A stretch of 64,000 bases of DNA. It comes from Micavibrio_A sp964423095. GTDB lineage: Bacteria; Pseudomonadota; Alphaproteobacteria; Micavibrionales; Micavibrionaceae. The notes under the pieces were generated by a model, which had not been told where the DNA came from, did not search any database, and was given only the letters and a program-made list of their open reading frames with translations. Both the position numbers and the translations under genes were made by a program. The stretch covers positions 9,715 through 73,714 of the forward strand of contig CAYRDI010000004.1 of NCBI GenBank assembly GCA_964423095.1, in the 5' to 3' direction. This document shows positions 25,876 to 34,782 of this stretch, piece after piece (positions within the stretch are counted from its first letter, which is position 1; every line of letters begins with the position of its first letter).

Positions 25876-26631
25876 TTACTGTTCCAGCAAGACGGCATAA
25901 AAGTAATTCGTTCCCGATCCGTCCTGAAAACAGGCGGCCGCCTGATGATCAAAGGCGGTGCCCCCGTCGCATTGCACGACATTTCCGGCCGTTGTGGGAT
26001 AGCTGTGCGTTGAATCCAGACTTTCGGCAAGGCCCGTATAGTTCATGGCGGCGGCCACCGGTATGCTGTTCGAAACGGTGGAACAGGTGGACAGATCAAC
26101 CTTCAAACCTTCGTTGATTTGTTGGCAAACTTCGTTTGAAACCCCCGGAAGAAAGGCGATCAGATCGTTCCCGTCACTGTTCGTTGACGGGTCAAGCCCG
26201 ACCCCCGGCACATAATAATTGGCATTGTAATACCAGGTCAGCGTAATGCCTGTTTCCCTGGATTGTGTTTTGTTCAACGCACCGCCGCCCTGTGGGTGGA
26301 ACACCAGAGTGGAGACAGAGGCCGCCGTGAAGCCTGCGGTTCCGGGTAGATCAAACTTCATTTCATCAGGGCTGACACCCGCCAGATTCATCCGCATGGC
26401 CGCCGTGCGAAGGGCTGTTGGATATTGTGTAACCCCTGACGCCGTCAAAAGATTTTTTTCGCGCGATGTCGTACCGGAGCCGGACCGGCTGCTTTGCACC
26501 ACCACATAGGAAAGGGCCGCAAACAACGCCACGGCAATCAAAATCAAAAAGAGGACGTTTCCATCTTGCGATTTTTCACTGTATCTACGGACCGGCAACA
26601 AAGACGGATTTTCCAAATTTTTTATGGGCAT
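25876..26631 (-). CDS. Pilin-like protein, paralogue of the gene at 27411
   Basis: A 251-residue protein with a basic leader and a single hydrophobic helix (about residues 25-46, GNVLFLILIAVALFAALSYV) followed by a large soluble domain with several cysteines. A Gly-Asn junction at residues 24-25 could be a prepilin cleavage site. The usual Glu at mature position 5 is absent, as in GspK-type tip pilins. It is strongly similar to the 27411-28151 product in helix, SRSGSG, VTQYPTALRTA, STLVFHPQGGGA, IAFLPGVS and the FYAVLLEQ end. Its 5' end overlaps the gene upstream by ten bases. Confidence 0.75.
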   Translation of the reverse strand: MPIKNLENPSLLPVRRYSEKSQDGNVLFLILIAVALFAALSYVVVQSSRSGSGTTSREKNLLTASGVTQYPTALRTAAMRMNLAGVSPDEMKFDLPGTAGFTAASVSTLVFHPQGGGALNKTQSRETGITLTWYYNANYYVPGVGLDPSTNSDGNDLIAFLPGVSNEVCQQINEGLKVDLSTCSTVSNSIPVAAAMNYTGLAESLDSTHSYPTTAGNVVQCDGGTAFDHQAAACFQDGSGTNYFYAVLLEQ

Positions 26632-27329
26632 GCGGCTTCATCCCCCGCAGTATCGCCGACATATTGCGCGGTCGGCTGGGCAATCATCCAAACACGGAAA
26701 CATGTCGTTCCGGCCGGGCAATCAGGACCGGACGCGCCATCGGTGGTTATATCTATGGCAGTGCCGCTAGCACTGTTATCGACAATATCCGCTTCGCATT
26801 CCGAAAACTGGTCATCAAGTTTGGAAAGGGCCGTTGTCAGGAACGCATCGGATTTGTCCGTGCCCGTGTAAAAGAACACGCCGTCCGTTCCGTTGTAATA
26901 AGACCAGTCGTTAAACAATTTCGGTGCGGGGGGCAAAAACTTACCCGAAGACCCGCCAAAAATCGTGCCATGCAATTTCGGATTCCCTTGCGGGTTCCCC
27001 GGACACTTCACATACTCGACATCATCGTTCGCGGCAGGTGTCGCGGGAGCCGTAAAGTAGCCCGCACTGGACGGATTGATCGGATAGGGCACATTGGTGG
27101 TGCCGATGGCATCGCTCGCCCCTTCGGGGTAACTCAATACGCATTCCTGTATGGCGGAGCGGACAAAATTGATCTGGGAATTCAGGTCGGTGACCGTATT
27201 AAACGTGTTCTGGGATGTTGTCTGTTGACTGGACGAATCCATAAAGGTCGCTGTCAGAACGGCCAGCAAGGCGATCGCGATGAGAATATAAATCAGGGCA
27301 CTGCCCCGTTGACGGATATTTTGTTCCAT
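26622..27329 (-). CDS. Pilin-like protein with GspK-type N-terminus
   Basis: A 235-residue protein starting MEQNIRQRGSALIYILIAIA; the Gly9-Ser10 junction before a hydrophobic helix looks like a prepilin peptidase site without Glu5, similar to GspK. The remaining 200 residues form a soluble domain with few recognisable motifs and at least six cysteines (QECVLSY, VKCPGN, SECEAD, PDCPAGTTCF, EAACP). It lies between two paralogous pilin-like genes and is likely assembled with them. I chose the ATG at 27329 because it places the basic leader directly before the helix. Confidence 0.72.
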   Translation of the reverse strand: MEQNIRQRGSALIYILIAIALLAVLTATFMDSSSQQTTSQNTFNTVTDLNSQINFVRSAIQECVLSYPEGASDAIGTTNVPYPINPSSAGYFTAPATPAANDDVEYVKCPGNPQGNPKLHGTIFGGSSGKFLPPAPKLFNDWSYYNGTDGVFFYTGTDKSDAFLTTALSKLDDQFSECEADIVDNSASGTAIDITTDGASGPDCPAGTTCFRVWMIAQPTAQYVGDTAGDEAACP

Positions 27330-27410
27330 TTTCTTTCCTACAAATCCGGCCTCCCAATGATTGGAAGGCCGGATCTGTGTATCGAGGAAATACAAGGTCT
27401 TTATACCGGA

Positions 27411-28151
27411 TTACCGTTCCAGCAAGACGGAGTAGAACACGAACCGGCCCGTTGTATCGGCAAAACACCCGGAAGCCTGACGATCGAAGGCCGTCGTACA
27501 TCCTGCAGGGCCTGTCATGTCCGGGCTGTCTGCTGTCGGGAAAGTATATCCTGTCGCCATGTTTGTATCGACAAGCGTGTTCGTGGCGTTGGCAACTGCT
27601 GGAACACCGGACGGAAATGACGCACCCGCCGTACAGCCGGTGACATCGATCCCCAACTCTTCGTTGACCTGTTTACAAACGCCGCTTGAAACTCCCGGCA
27701 AAAAGGCGATCACATCGTTACCACCCGCACCATCGATCCCGATACCCGGAACATCGAATTCCGCGTTAAACGACCATGGCAAAATAGAGCTGCCCGTCGC
27801 GGAAAGATCTGCCGGCGCATCTTGGAAGTTTGCACCGCCGCCTTGGGGATGGAAAACAAGCGTGGACACAGATGCCGCCAGAAACCCTGCGGATCCAGGC
27901 GCATCAAAAAGCACGTTTTCAATCGCCGTCCCCGCCAGAACCATACGAATGATGGCCGTACGGAGTGCCGTCGGATATTGCGTCATCTGGGCGGAGCTTA
28001 GAACATTTTTCTCCCTCTCCGTCGAACCGCTGCCCGAACGGGTCGATTGTGTCACGACATAGGACAATGCCGCGAATAGGGCCACAGCGATCAGGATCAG
28101 GAACAGGACGTTCCCACCTTCGCGCTGTCGTCTTTGTTGAATGTTAAGCAT
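27411..28151 (-). CDS. Pilin-like protein, paralogue of the gene at 25876
   Basis: A 246-residue protein with a short basic leader (MLNIQQRRQREGG), a helix at residues 14-35 (NVLFLILIAVALFAALSYVV) and a soluble domain. The helix and the motifs MTQYPTALRTAIIRM, STLVFHPQGGGA, DVIAFLPGVSSGVC and the terminal FYSVLLER are shared with the product of 25876-26631, so the two arose by duplication. A possible prepilin site is Gly13-Asn14. Glu5 is missing. It is first of the three pilin-like genes in transcription order. Confidence 0.75.
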   Translation of the reverse strand: MLNIQQRRQREGGNVLFLILIAVALFAALSYVVTQSTRSGSGSTEREKNVLSSAQMTQYPTALRTAIIRMVLAGTAIENVLFDAPGSAGFLAASVSTLVFHPQGGGANFQDAPADLSATGSSILPWSFNAEFDVPGIGIDGAGGNDVIAFLPGVSSGVCKQVNEELGIDVTGCTAGASFPSGVPAVANATNTLVDTNMATGYTFPTADSPDMTGPAGCTTAFDRQASGCFADTTGRFVFYSVLLER

Positions 28152-28202
28152 TTGTATTTCCTCCTTACTATAACAAAAACAATGTATTCTATTCTTCTTC
28201 GT

Positions 28203-28763
28203 TTACTGGGCGGGTGAAACCGCAGTGGCCGGGTTTTCCACAGAAACCTTGTTAACCTTCAGGGCCACACCGAGCTTGTCTTTTGCACCGCATTCACGTC
28301 CGACGCACAGTTTATCCAGCGATACGCGCCACCCCGAACCGCCGTTCTGCATATGGCCGATTGCTTCGCGGAATTCCGCAAAATTGCTCGTACGGTCGGA
28401 TGTAATGGTAATAACGGATCCCTTCACAAGAAACCGTAACCCCTGATAATCCTTGGTGACCTTGTCGATAAAGGCCTTGACCTCGGCTTCTGCGATCGGC
28501 ACGTCCTTGATCTTTGGAACCGTTGGTTGAAGGGCCTCGGCTTTGGCGAGTTCGGCGCGAACCTCCACAAGCTGGCGCGCCTGGATACTGGCGTACAATC
28601 CCAGCGCACCGGCCACAGCCCAGGCAATGCCGGCTGCAATCAGCACCGATTGCCCCGCATGTTGCGGCAATTTTTCAAGAAAGGCGTTCAGATCACCCGC
28701 AGCCTTGGGATCTGCCAGCTTTTGCAGCGCGCGCCAATCGAAATTTTTAAGATCCAATGCCAT
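28203..28763 (-). CDS. Bitopic inner-membrane protein, PilO/GspM-like topology
   Basis: A 186-residue protein with a 38-residue cytoplasmic N-terminus, one membrane helix (about 39-60), a short coiled-coil-like segment (QLVEVRAELAKAEAL) and a small periplasmic alpha/beta domain. This is the layout of PilO/GspM proteins of pilus and type II secretion machines. Two cysteines (LCVGREC) lie in the periplasmic part. Sequence similarity to PilO is not obvious by eye, so the assignment rests on topology and position between the pilin-like and platform genes. Confidence 0.6.
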   Translation of the reverse strand: MALDLKNFDWRALQKLADPKAAGDLNAFLEKLPQHAGQSVLIAAGIAWAVAGALGLYASIQARQLVEVRAELAKAEALQPTVPKIKDVPIAEAEVKAFIDKVTKDYQGLRFLVKGSVITITSDRTSNFAEFREAIGHMQNGGSGWRVSLDKLCVGRECGAKDKLGVALKVNKVSVENPATAVSPAQ

Positions 28764-28856
28764 GGTTTTGTATAACTTGTCCCGCTATCCCTAAAATTTT
28801 AATCAAAAAGAATTTAAAAGCAGTTACATAACAAACTGATTTATCTAAAATTTTAT

Positions 28857-29843
28857 CTAATTCGTCCCCTTCATCCGAACCCGGCCGTCCGGCTCCAGGC
28901 CCGGCTGCACCTGCCCCTTGATCGTCCCGACCCCCTGCCCGTAGGCCGGCGGCAGTAAAACTTCCCATTCCAGCTTGTTGCCGGTCACGTTGTATTTCAC
29001 CAGTGTGCCGTCGATTTTCTGCAATTCCGTCAGCATTTCCTGAATTCGCACCATGTGTTTAATGGAGTCCGATTGAAGGGCGTTGTAGGCGTTGACCATC
29101 AATTGTTGCGAGGCACGTTCCGTTTCGGATTTAACCTTCGCCAAATCCTTCACCCCCGTGTTGGTCAGGATGTATTGAAAAACGATAAACAAGAAAATGA
29201 TAATATTCAGGGCAATACCGACATAGAGCAGGAACATGGCCGAGGCGCGGGAGAGTTTTTCCGTCCGCAGCATCCGGTTTTTCCAGGGGATGATATCCGC
29301 CAGATCGGGGTTGATGGTCACAAAGTTCGCATCCATTGATTGCATGCGGGGAAGCAAGGTCCGCGCGGCCCCCAAAAACACCTGCATCCGGCCCGTATCG
29401 GGATCCCAGCGCAAGGCCGCCGCCAGACCTTCTTGTTCATACAAATAAACGGTTTCTTTGTCCCAATATTCGCTTTTTCCGGGAAGAGCCGCGGCCAGCG
29501 GACACCATGTGTCCGGCGCGGACGCCAGTGCTGTGGACGGGCATGCCAGATACCAAAGACGTCCGCCATCCGCCGAATAAACGTAATGAACTTTTTCCGT
29601 CCCGCAGGCCTGGCTGGCGGCGTTCCAGACAGCTTCGTCCTCTGCCCCCGCCACATGCGGGATGGCACCGCCGATCAATTCCTGCGGCAGAAAAGGATCG
29701 AGATTGGATTTGAAAGAGGAGGCTTCGCCAGCGAGATAATCAGCAATACCGGGACGCGGCCGTGAAACGCCTTCACCTGAACGCTTTTCCGCGCTGGGCT
29801 TACCACGTTCCGTTACGTCTTTGTCTTTGGTCGAGATGGCCAA
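28857..29843 (-). CDS. Bitopic pilus-assembly protein, GspL/BfpC-like layout
   Basis: A 328-residue protein: a 200-residue cytoplasmic domain containing four cysteines, one helix at about residues 201-226 (SAMFLLYVGIALNIIIFLFI) and a 100-residue periplasmic part starting with a predicted helix. GspL and BfpC have the same order and link the ATPase to the platform. I infer that role from topology and position next to the GspF and GspE genes. Two bases separate it from the GspF gene. Confidence 0.6.
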   Translation of the reverse strand: MAISTKDKDVTERGKPSAEKRSGEGVSRPRPGIADYLAGEASSFKSNLDPFLPQELIGGAIPHVAGAEDEAVWNAASQACGTEKVHYVYSADGGRLWYLACPSTALASAPDTWCPLAAALPGKSEYWDKETVYLYEQEGLAAALRWDPDTGRMQVFLGAARTLLPRMQSMDANFVTINPDLADIIPWKNRMLRTEKLSRASAMFLLYVGIALNIIIFLFIVFQYILTNTGVKDLAKVKSETERASQQLMVNAYNALQSDSIKHMVRIQEMLTELQKIDGTLVKYNVTGNKLEWEVLLPPAYGQGVGTIKGQVQPGLEPDGRVRMKGTN

Positions 29844-29845
29844 CC

Positions 29846-31066
29846 TTATAGAACCCCTTCTGTCAGGCCTCCCATCATGCTGTCCATGCTCATATTCATA
29901 ACCGTAAGGGCGTAAATAGCGGAACCGAACGCGATGGCGAGATAGACACCGGTAAGAGCGAATGCGAGCCAGACGATCAAGGAGTGCTTGGTTTTTGCCG
30001 CCTGTGCCCGCATTTCGGCAATTGATTCCATGATTGTAGCAACTTGGTCGAGGTCAGACAAGCTCGCAAGTTCAAGGCGTTCCGCGCGGGTCAGCGGTTC
30101 CCGGTCCATAGCGGCCCCCAACGAAATCCCGCGGGAAAGGTCGATATTCGTTTCCGTCCAGTATTTCGACACATCCGGCGAGGACGTCGCCTGCCCGGCC
30201 TGATCCAGGGCTTCGTTGATCGGCACCAGGCCGCGGAGCATACGCGCACACGCCATCATGGAATCGGAAAAACCGAGGTCGCGCAAATAAGCCCCGATCA
30301 GGGGAATGCGACGCACGATCCGCGCGGTCGGCCAATCCGCCTTTCCACGGTTCATCCAAAAAGAAATGATCGCCCAGATCATAAACCCGCCCACGGCAAA
30401 GGCAGACCAGATCAGAATGTCCCATGTCAGGTCGAGGTTATCGACAACGCGGTTGTATTTTTCCAGTTCTTCGGGTTTTTCCGGCGCGTTTCCGTGGAAC
30501 CAGCCCAGAACCATATCCTTTCCCCAGAACAGGGATTGCAAAATACTGATCAGGTCGAACCCCAGCCAGCCCATCGTCCCCATGATCGCACGGGCGTTCT
30601 TTTTCTTTTGCGTGATGGAATGGATGGCGTGGGGAATCCCCTCGGTCAGTTTGTTCGCGCGTTCGGAGGCCGCCAGAATAGCGATCGTCCCGCGATCGAA
30701 AATATTCAAGGCTTTCAGCGCATCGATCACCCCCAGTCCGCGGGCGAGTGCTTCGCGGGCCGGGGCCAGAATGTTTTGCCGCATCGGGCTGGTTTCCGCC
30801 TGAATGATCTTCCACAAGGCAACCCCCGGCGATGTTGCAACGGAGCGAAACATCACCCCGCGCAGAAGCTGCACCTGCCACCAACTGGAACGCGCTAGCA
30901 GACGTTCGATGGGGGAGCGTTCGTGCGGACGGATAGACAGGACATAGCCGCCTTTTTTGGACACGGCACTGCGCACGTCATCTTCGGTCGGAAGATAAAA
31001 CGATTCCAGAGCCTTTTTCGGCCCGGAAGTGCTGTCATAAGCAATTTCGCAAACCCACTGTCTCAT
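29846..31066 (-). CDS. GspF/PilC-like inner-membrane platform protein
   Basis: A 406-residue polytopic protein. It has two T2SSF-type repeats; the second includes IPLIGAYLRDLGFSDSMMACARMLRGLVP followed by LDQAGQATSS, the usual GspF core, and a C-terminal helix near residues 370-395. Hydrophobic segments also occur at about residues 165-190 and 218-240. The first repeat is less conserved. It would form the rotating or anchoring platform worked by the ATPase encoded immediately upstream in the operon. R64 PilR is the nearest named analogue in IVb systems. Confidence 0.85.
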   Translation of the reverse strand: MRQWVCEIAYDSTSGPKKALESFYLPTEDDVRSAVSKKGGYVLSIRPHERSPIERLLARSSWWQVQLLRGVMFRSVATSPGVALWKIIQAETSPMRQNILAPAREALARGLGVIDALKALNIFDRGTIAILAASERANKLTEGIPHAIHSITQKKKNARAIMGTMGWLGFDLISILQSLFWGKDMVLGWFHGNAPEKPEELEKYNRVVDNLDLTWDILIWSAFAVGGFMIWAIISFWMNRGKADWPTARIVRRIPLIGAYLRDLGFSDSMMACARMLRGLVPINEALDQAGQATSSPDVSKYWTETNIDLSRGISLGAAMDREPLTRAERLELASLSDLDQVATIMESIAEMRAQAAKTKHSLIVWLAFALTGVYLAIAFGSAIYALTVMNMSMDSMMGGLTEGVL

Positions 31067-31083
31067 ACTATATCCGGCTAACC

Positions 31084-32907
31084 TTAGTCTTCGAGATAGG
31101 ACAGAGCGGCACGGGGATCGACCAATCCGCTTTTGATGAGGTCGATCAGACCTTCGCGGCGGGTGTGGACGATCAAGCCTTCCTGTCCGACCATATCATT
31201 CACGTTTTTGGTTAAGGCTTCGTAAATATGGTTCCTTTGCGCCGGGCCTAACGTGATCAAAATAGCATCGAGCAGCAACGTCCGGCCCGAAATCCCTGTC
31301 CGGTTGCATAAATCACAGCCCGCGCCATTGTGCGTGCGCACCGGTGTATCAACCGCCAAATCAAGGTGGGCCACGTCATCCGCCTGTACCACATCGCCCA
31401 GTTTTTCATGGTGGGCGCAGCCCTGGCACAGGGTTCGCACCAGACGCTGGTTCAAAATCGCCCGTACCTGCTGCGAAAGCGTAAAGGTGGAAGACCGTTC
31501 GCGTTCCGCCGGCATCAAGGAGCGAAGGCGTTCAAATGTTTGCAAGGCCGTATCGGCGTGAACGGTTGAAATCACGGTGTGGCCGGATTCGGCCGCCCGG
31601 AGCGATGTTTCCACGGTGTCGGAATCCCGCATCTCCCCGATGATGATATAGTCCGGATCGTGACGCATCGCGGCGCGGATCAAATCGGCAAATTCGCCGC
31701 CCGGCATACCGGGACGCACCTGCCATTGCGTGGCATAGCGCAGTTCGTATTCGATCGGGTCTTCGATGGTGAGTACATGTTTCCTGCGGCGGTCGATTTG
31801 TTGCACGCAGGCATAAAGCGTTGTCGTCTTACCGGAACCCGTCGGGCCGGAGAGAAGAATAAGGCCCCCGCCCCCTTTGATTTCCGGTGACAGCAGGTTT
31901 GCCAGATAATCGCCGACATCTTCGTGACGGCGGAACAATTCATCAAAGCCCTTCAGCGCGGCGCGGTCGAGCAGACGAAGTGTGATTTTCTCCCCGTCCT
32001 GTGCCTGCGGCCCCGCAGCAACCCGGACATCCACCGCGCGCCCCTGCCACATAAAACCAAAACGTCCGTCTTTGGGCGTGACGCGATCCCCGAAGTTCAA
32101 ACCCGCATCGCGTTTGAGCAGCGTCGTCAAACGCGCCATCGCATCCGAAGGAAGCAGGTGCATGGGAATCAAATCCCCGTCGATCCGGTATTTGATCCAG
32201 TTCGGCGCATCGGGGTTGTTATCCTGTACCAGGTGAATATCGGAGGCCCGCATCTGCAACGCTTCGGCCAACATGTCTTTTTGAAACTGGTTGAGAAGAA
32301 GGCCGTTGTCCGTATCCGAAAGCCATTGCGCCAGTGTTTTTTCACAGCGGTCGGCGGACAAATCGTGCACGGAACGCAATGTTTCAAGCAATTCCGCACG
32401 GTCCCACATTTCGACATCGACCTTATCGACACGAAACCCGGAACGGTTGGCGGTGGAAACAAGCGCATCGATCTGCCGCTGGTTCAAATCATTCAAAGGC
32501 GCGATTTTCAAAACGCCGTCACGAAGACCGATCAGGTGAATGGAAATCGGCAACCATGCCTGTACCGGCAGAACGGAGCGAAGCTGGTCCCCCGTGGCGC
32601 GGTCGCGGATACCCGCTTCTTCTTCGAGTTCGGAAGGCCCGCTGGCCCCGGCCATATCGAGCAGTTGTTCGGTGGAGCGTGAAACCCCCTGATCAAAAAA
32701 CATCGCGCGTTCGCGCTGGACCATGTCCAGATAACGCTCACGCCCTTCGCTGGCGCGTTGTTTACGGCGATCGGAATAACGGCGGTCAATCCCGCCCGGC
32801 GGCGGCGCATCCTGTCTGCGGCGGTCACCACCACGACGGTCCGTCACATCGGTGTCGGGAATCGTTGCGTCCGGTGTTCCCGGTATGGTGGAGTCGTTTT
32901 CGCTCAT
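31084..32907 (-). CDS. GspE/PilQ-type secretion ATPase
   Basis: A 607-residue hexameric-type ATPase for pilus or pseudopilus assembly. The P-loop is LLSGPTGSGKTTTLYA (Lys360), the Walker B region IIIGEMRDSDTVE and the His box VISTVHADTALQ. A tetracysteine zinc motif is split as LCQGC and CDLCNRTG, as in GspE/PilB. The N-terminal 100 residues are Arg/Asp-rich and low in complexity; the N1E-like domain lies at about 110-230. No retraction ATPase (PilT) is in the window. Confidence 0.92.
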   Translation of the reverse strand: MSENDSTIPGTPDATIPDTDVTDRRGGDRRRQDAPPPGGIDRRYSDRRKQRASEGRERYLDMVQRERAMFFDQGVSRSTEQLLDMAGASGPSELEEEAGIRDRATGDQLRSVLPVQAWLPISIHLIGLRDGVLKIAPLNDLNQRQIDALVSTANRSGFRVDKVDVEMWDRAELLETLRSVHDLSADRCEKTLAQWLSDTDNGLLLNQFQKDMLAEALQMRASDIHLVQDNNPDAPNWIKYRIDGDLIPMHLLPSDAMARLTTLLKRDAGLNFGDRVTPKDGRFGFMWQGRAVDVRVAAGPQAQDGEKITLRLLDRAALKGFDELFRRHEDVGDYLANLLSPEIKGGGGLILLSGPTGSGKTTTLYACVQQIDRRRKHVLTIEDPIEYELRYATQWQVRPGMPGGEFADLIRAAMRHDPDYIIIGEMRDSDTVETSLRAAESGHTVISTVHADTALQTFERLRSLMPAERERSSTFTLSQQVRAILNQRLVRTLCQGCAHHEKLGDVVQADDVAHLDLAVDTPVRTHNGAGCDLCNRTGISGRTLLLDAILITLGPAQRNHIYEALTKNVNDMVGQEGLIVHTRREGLIDLIKSGLVDPRAALSYLED

Positions 32908-32922
32908 CCGAACCAGCAGTCG

Positions 32923-34638
32923 TTATTGTGTTGAAGAGCTACTCGTCGTGGAGGTGCCAGATGTCGAACTTCCACTGCCTGATTCTGCGTTAAGAACATT
33001 AACAGAAGATAAAGATTTATCGAATAGCAGGAGAACTTTTTGGTCACCGCTGCGGAATTCCACCGCGCTTGGACGCATTGATATTTCCCATAACACCCCA
33101 CCGATCACCGTCTGCTCTCCATCGAAGACCACGCGGCTGCCACCCGGCCCCGAAACGATCGCGCGTTTGGGGGAATAGGATGTGATGACGTAACCATCCA
33201 GAATGCCGCGCACGTCCACCTGTTGCGGGAATGTGCCGGCCACGGATACCGTTTCATCGCTGGCGGCCTTTGGTGTTTCTTTCGTTTTTGAAGAAGACGA
33301 TTTTTTTGAACCCGTCTTTTTATCGGATGTTTCCTTTTTCACGGTGGCGGCAGAACCAGATTCGATCACCTCTTCACCGTCATCTTCGATGTCATCCAGC
33401 GTCAGGGGGCGAATGTTTTTCAAGATCGCCTCCGGCCCCGCAACAGGTGTCAAAAGAATCGCTTTTTTATCCTTATTCACCGCACGGGCTGCGCTGCCGC
33501 GCAACGGAATCACCAGAATGCCGCGTGCGCCTGTGTGTGAGATCTGCAAATCGTCCACCACGTTGCCTTCACGCACGGGATCCCAGGTCAGTGTCAACGG
33601 GCAGGCCTCCAGCGGCGTCAGGCGCGTGCCGGAGGCGCAGCCATCCCGTTCCGTGCGGATGCCGTTGTCTGAGTTCGCCATACGAATATCGGTCAGCGTC
33701 AACGGCACATCGCCGGTATTGACCAAGGAGAGCGTGATCGACGCACTTTGCGAGACGCCGGAGCCGAAATCCACCTTGTCCATCGAAGACACCAGCAAGC
33801 CCTTGCCCGGAATGGCTTCGGGGAAGACCTGCGCCGTTTGCGCGTTTTCAGGTGTGTATGTGCCAGACAGATCGATCGTCGCAATCGCCGTTGCCCCCGT
33901 GTGGTGAACGATCAACGTCCCGGTCGAAGGCCCGCGCTGTTGCGGCGTCCATGTGACCGAGGCAACGCATGCCTCACCCGTGTTCAATTCCTTGCAGTTT
34001 GAATCGATTTTAAAGCCGGACTGGTTGCCGGATTCCAGATCGATCGAATTGATCGAAATCGGCTTTGGCGTCTTGTTGCGCAAAATCACAGCTTTCATCT
34101 GCGACCGGCTTTCGGACAAAGATCCAAATTCGACACTGGCCGGAATGGCTTCGATGTCGCCGCTCAAATCCGTAGCATTGTCGCCCGAACTGACCACATT
34201 CCCCTTGATGGTGGTGGTCAGCAATTTCGCGCGGCCATCGTGGCGCATCAACATTTCAATGCGGTAGTTCCCTTTTTGCAGGCCTTTGACCTGAACCGAA
34301 ATGGCGCAGATTTCCCCCGGCGAAATCGCCGCCGATGCGCACTGGTTTTCGCCGATTGAGGCGGAAATGTTCGAAGACGGGTAAAGATTGATGACGCCTG
34401 TGGTAATGGGTTTGCTGTCTTCGTTTTTGAACAGAACCACCACCTGCGCCGACGATCCCAGCGCGACATCGCCGGCGTCAACCTTGTCGTTCACAGGCTT
34501 TAAATCACCGGCCTTACCGTTTTGCACGCGTGATCCCGGATCATCGAACGCCGATTGGGCATACCCCGAAGACGCACCGGCAACCAAAGCGGAAATCAGG
34601 AAAGAAGCGACGATGATGATGCGGACAATTCTGGACAT
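32923..34638 (-). CDS. Periplasmic protein with three Ig-like (ASH-type) repeats and a PilP/GspC-like end
   Basis: A 571-residue exported protein; the signal peptide is MSRIVRIIIVASFLISALVA to about residue 28. Three repeated beta domains of about 100 residues follow, each with an F-G or D-x-G start, an LxNxxxxP-type strand and a Cys pair (CASAAISPGEIC, CKELNTGEAC, CASGTRLTPLEAC). A Lys/Ser-rich linker at about 420-460 precedes a small domain (VDVRGILDGYVITSY to VLLLFDKS) resembling the HR domain of GspC/PilP, and a Ser/Thr tail. Its place between secretin and ATPase suggests a link to the secretin. The start at 34638 is chosen for the signal peptide. Confidence 0.65.
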   Translation of the reverse strand: MSRIVRIIIVASFLISALVAGASSGYAQSAFDDPGSRVQNGKAGDLKPVNDKVDAGDVALGSSAQVVVLFKNEDSKPITTGVINLYPSSNISASIGENQCASAAISPGEICAISVQVKGLQKGNYRIEMLMRHDGRAKLLTTTIKGNVVSSGDNATDLSGDIEAIPASVEFGSLSESRSQMKAVILRNKTPKPISINSIDLESGNQSGFKIDSNCKELNTGEACVASVTWTPQQRGPSTGTLIVHHTGATAIATIDLSGTYTPENAQTAQVFPEAIPGKGLLVSSMDKVDFGSGVSQSASITLSLVNTGDVPLTLTDIRMANSDNGIRTERDGCASGTRLTPLEACPLTLTWDPVREGNVVDDLQISHTGARGILVIPLRGSAARAVNKDKKAILLTPVAGPEAILKNIRPLTLDDIEDDGEEVIESGSAATVKKETSDKKTGSKKSSSSKTKETPKAASDETVSVAGTFPQQVDVRGILDGYVITSYSPKRAIVSGPGGSRVVFDGEQTVIGGVLWEISMRPSAVEFRSGDQKVLLLFDKSLSSVNVLNAESGSGSSTSGTSTTSSSSTQ

Positions 34639-34782
34639 ATCGTTCTTAAATTTTGGATCCGTAATTCCACGAGACACAGGAACGTCTCTCATGAATCAGA
34701 GAATTTTTAAGAGTCTAACATGAAAATGAAGGGGGGATACAATAACTTACGTTATTCACAGATTTATACACGCCCGCTTTTC

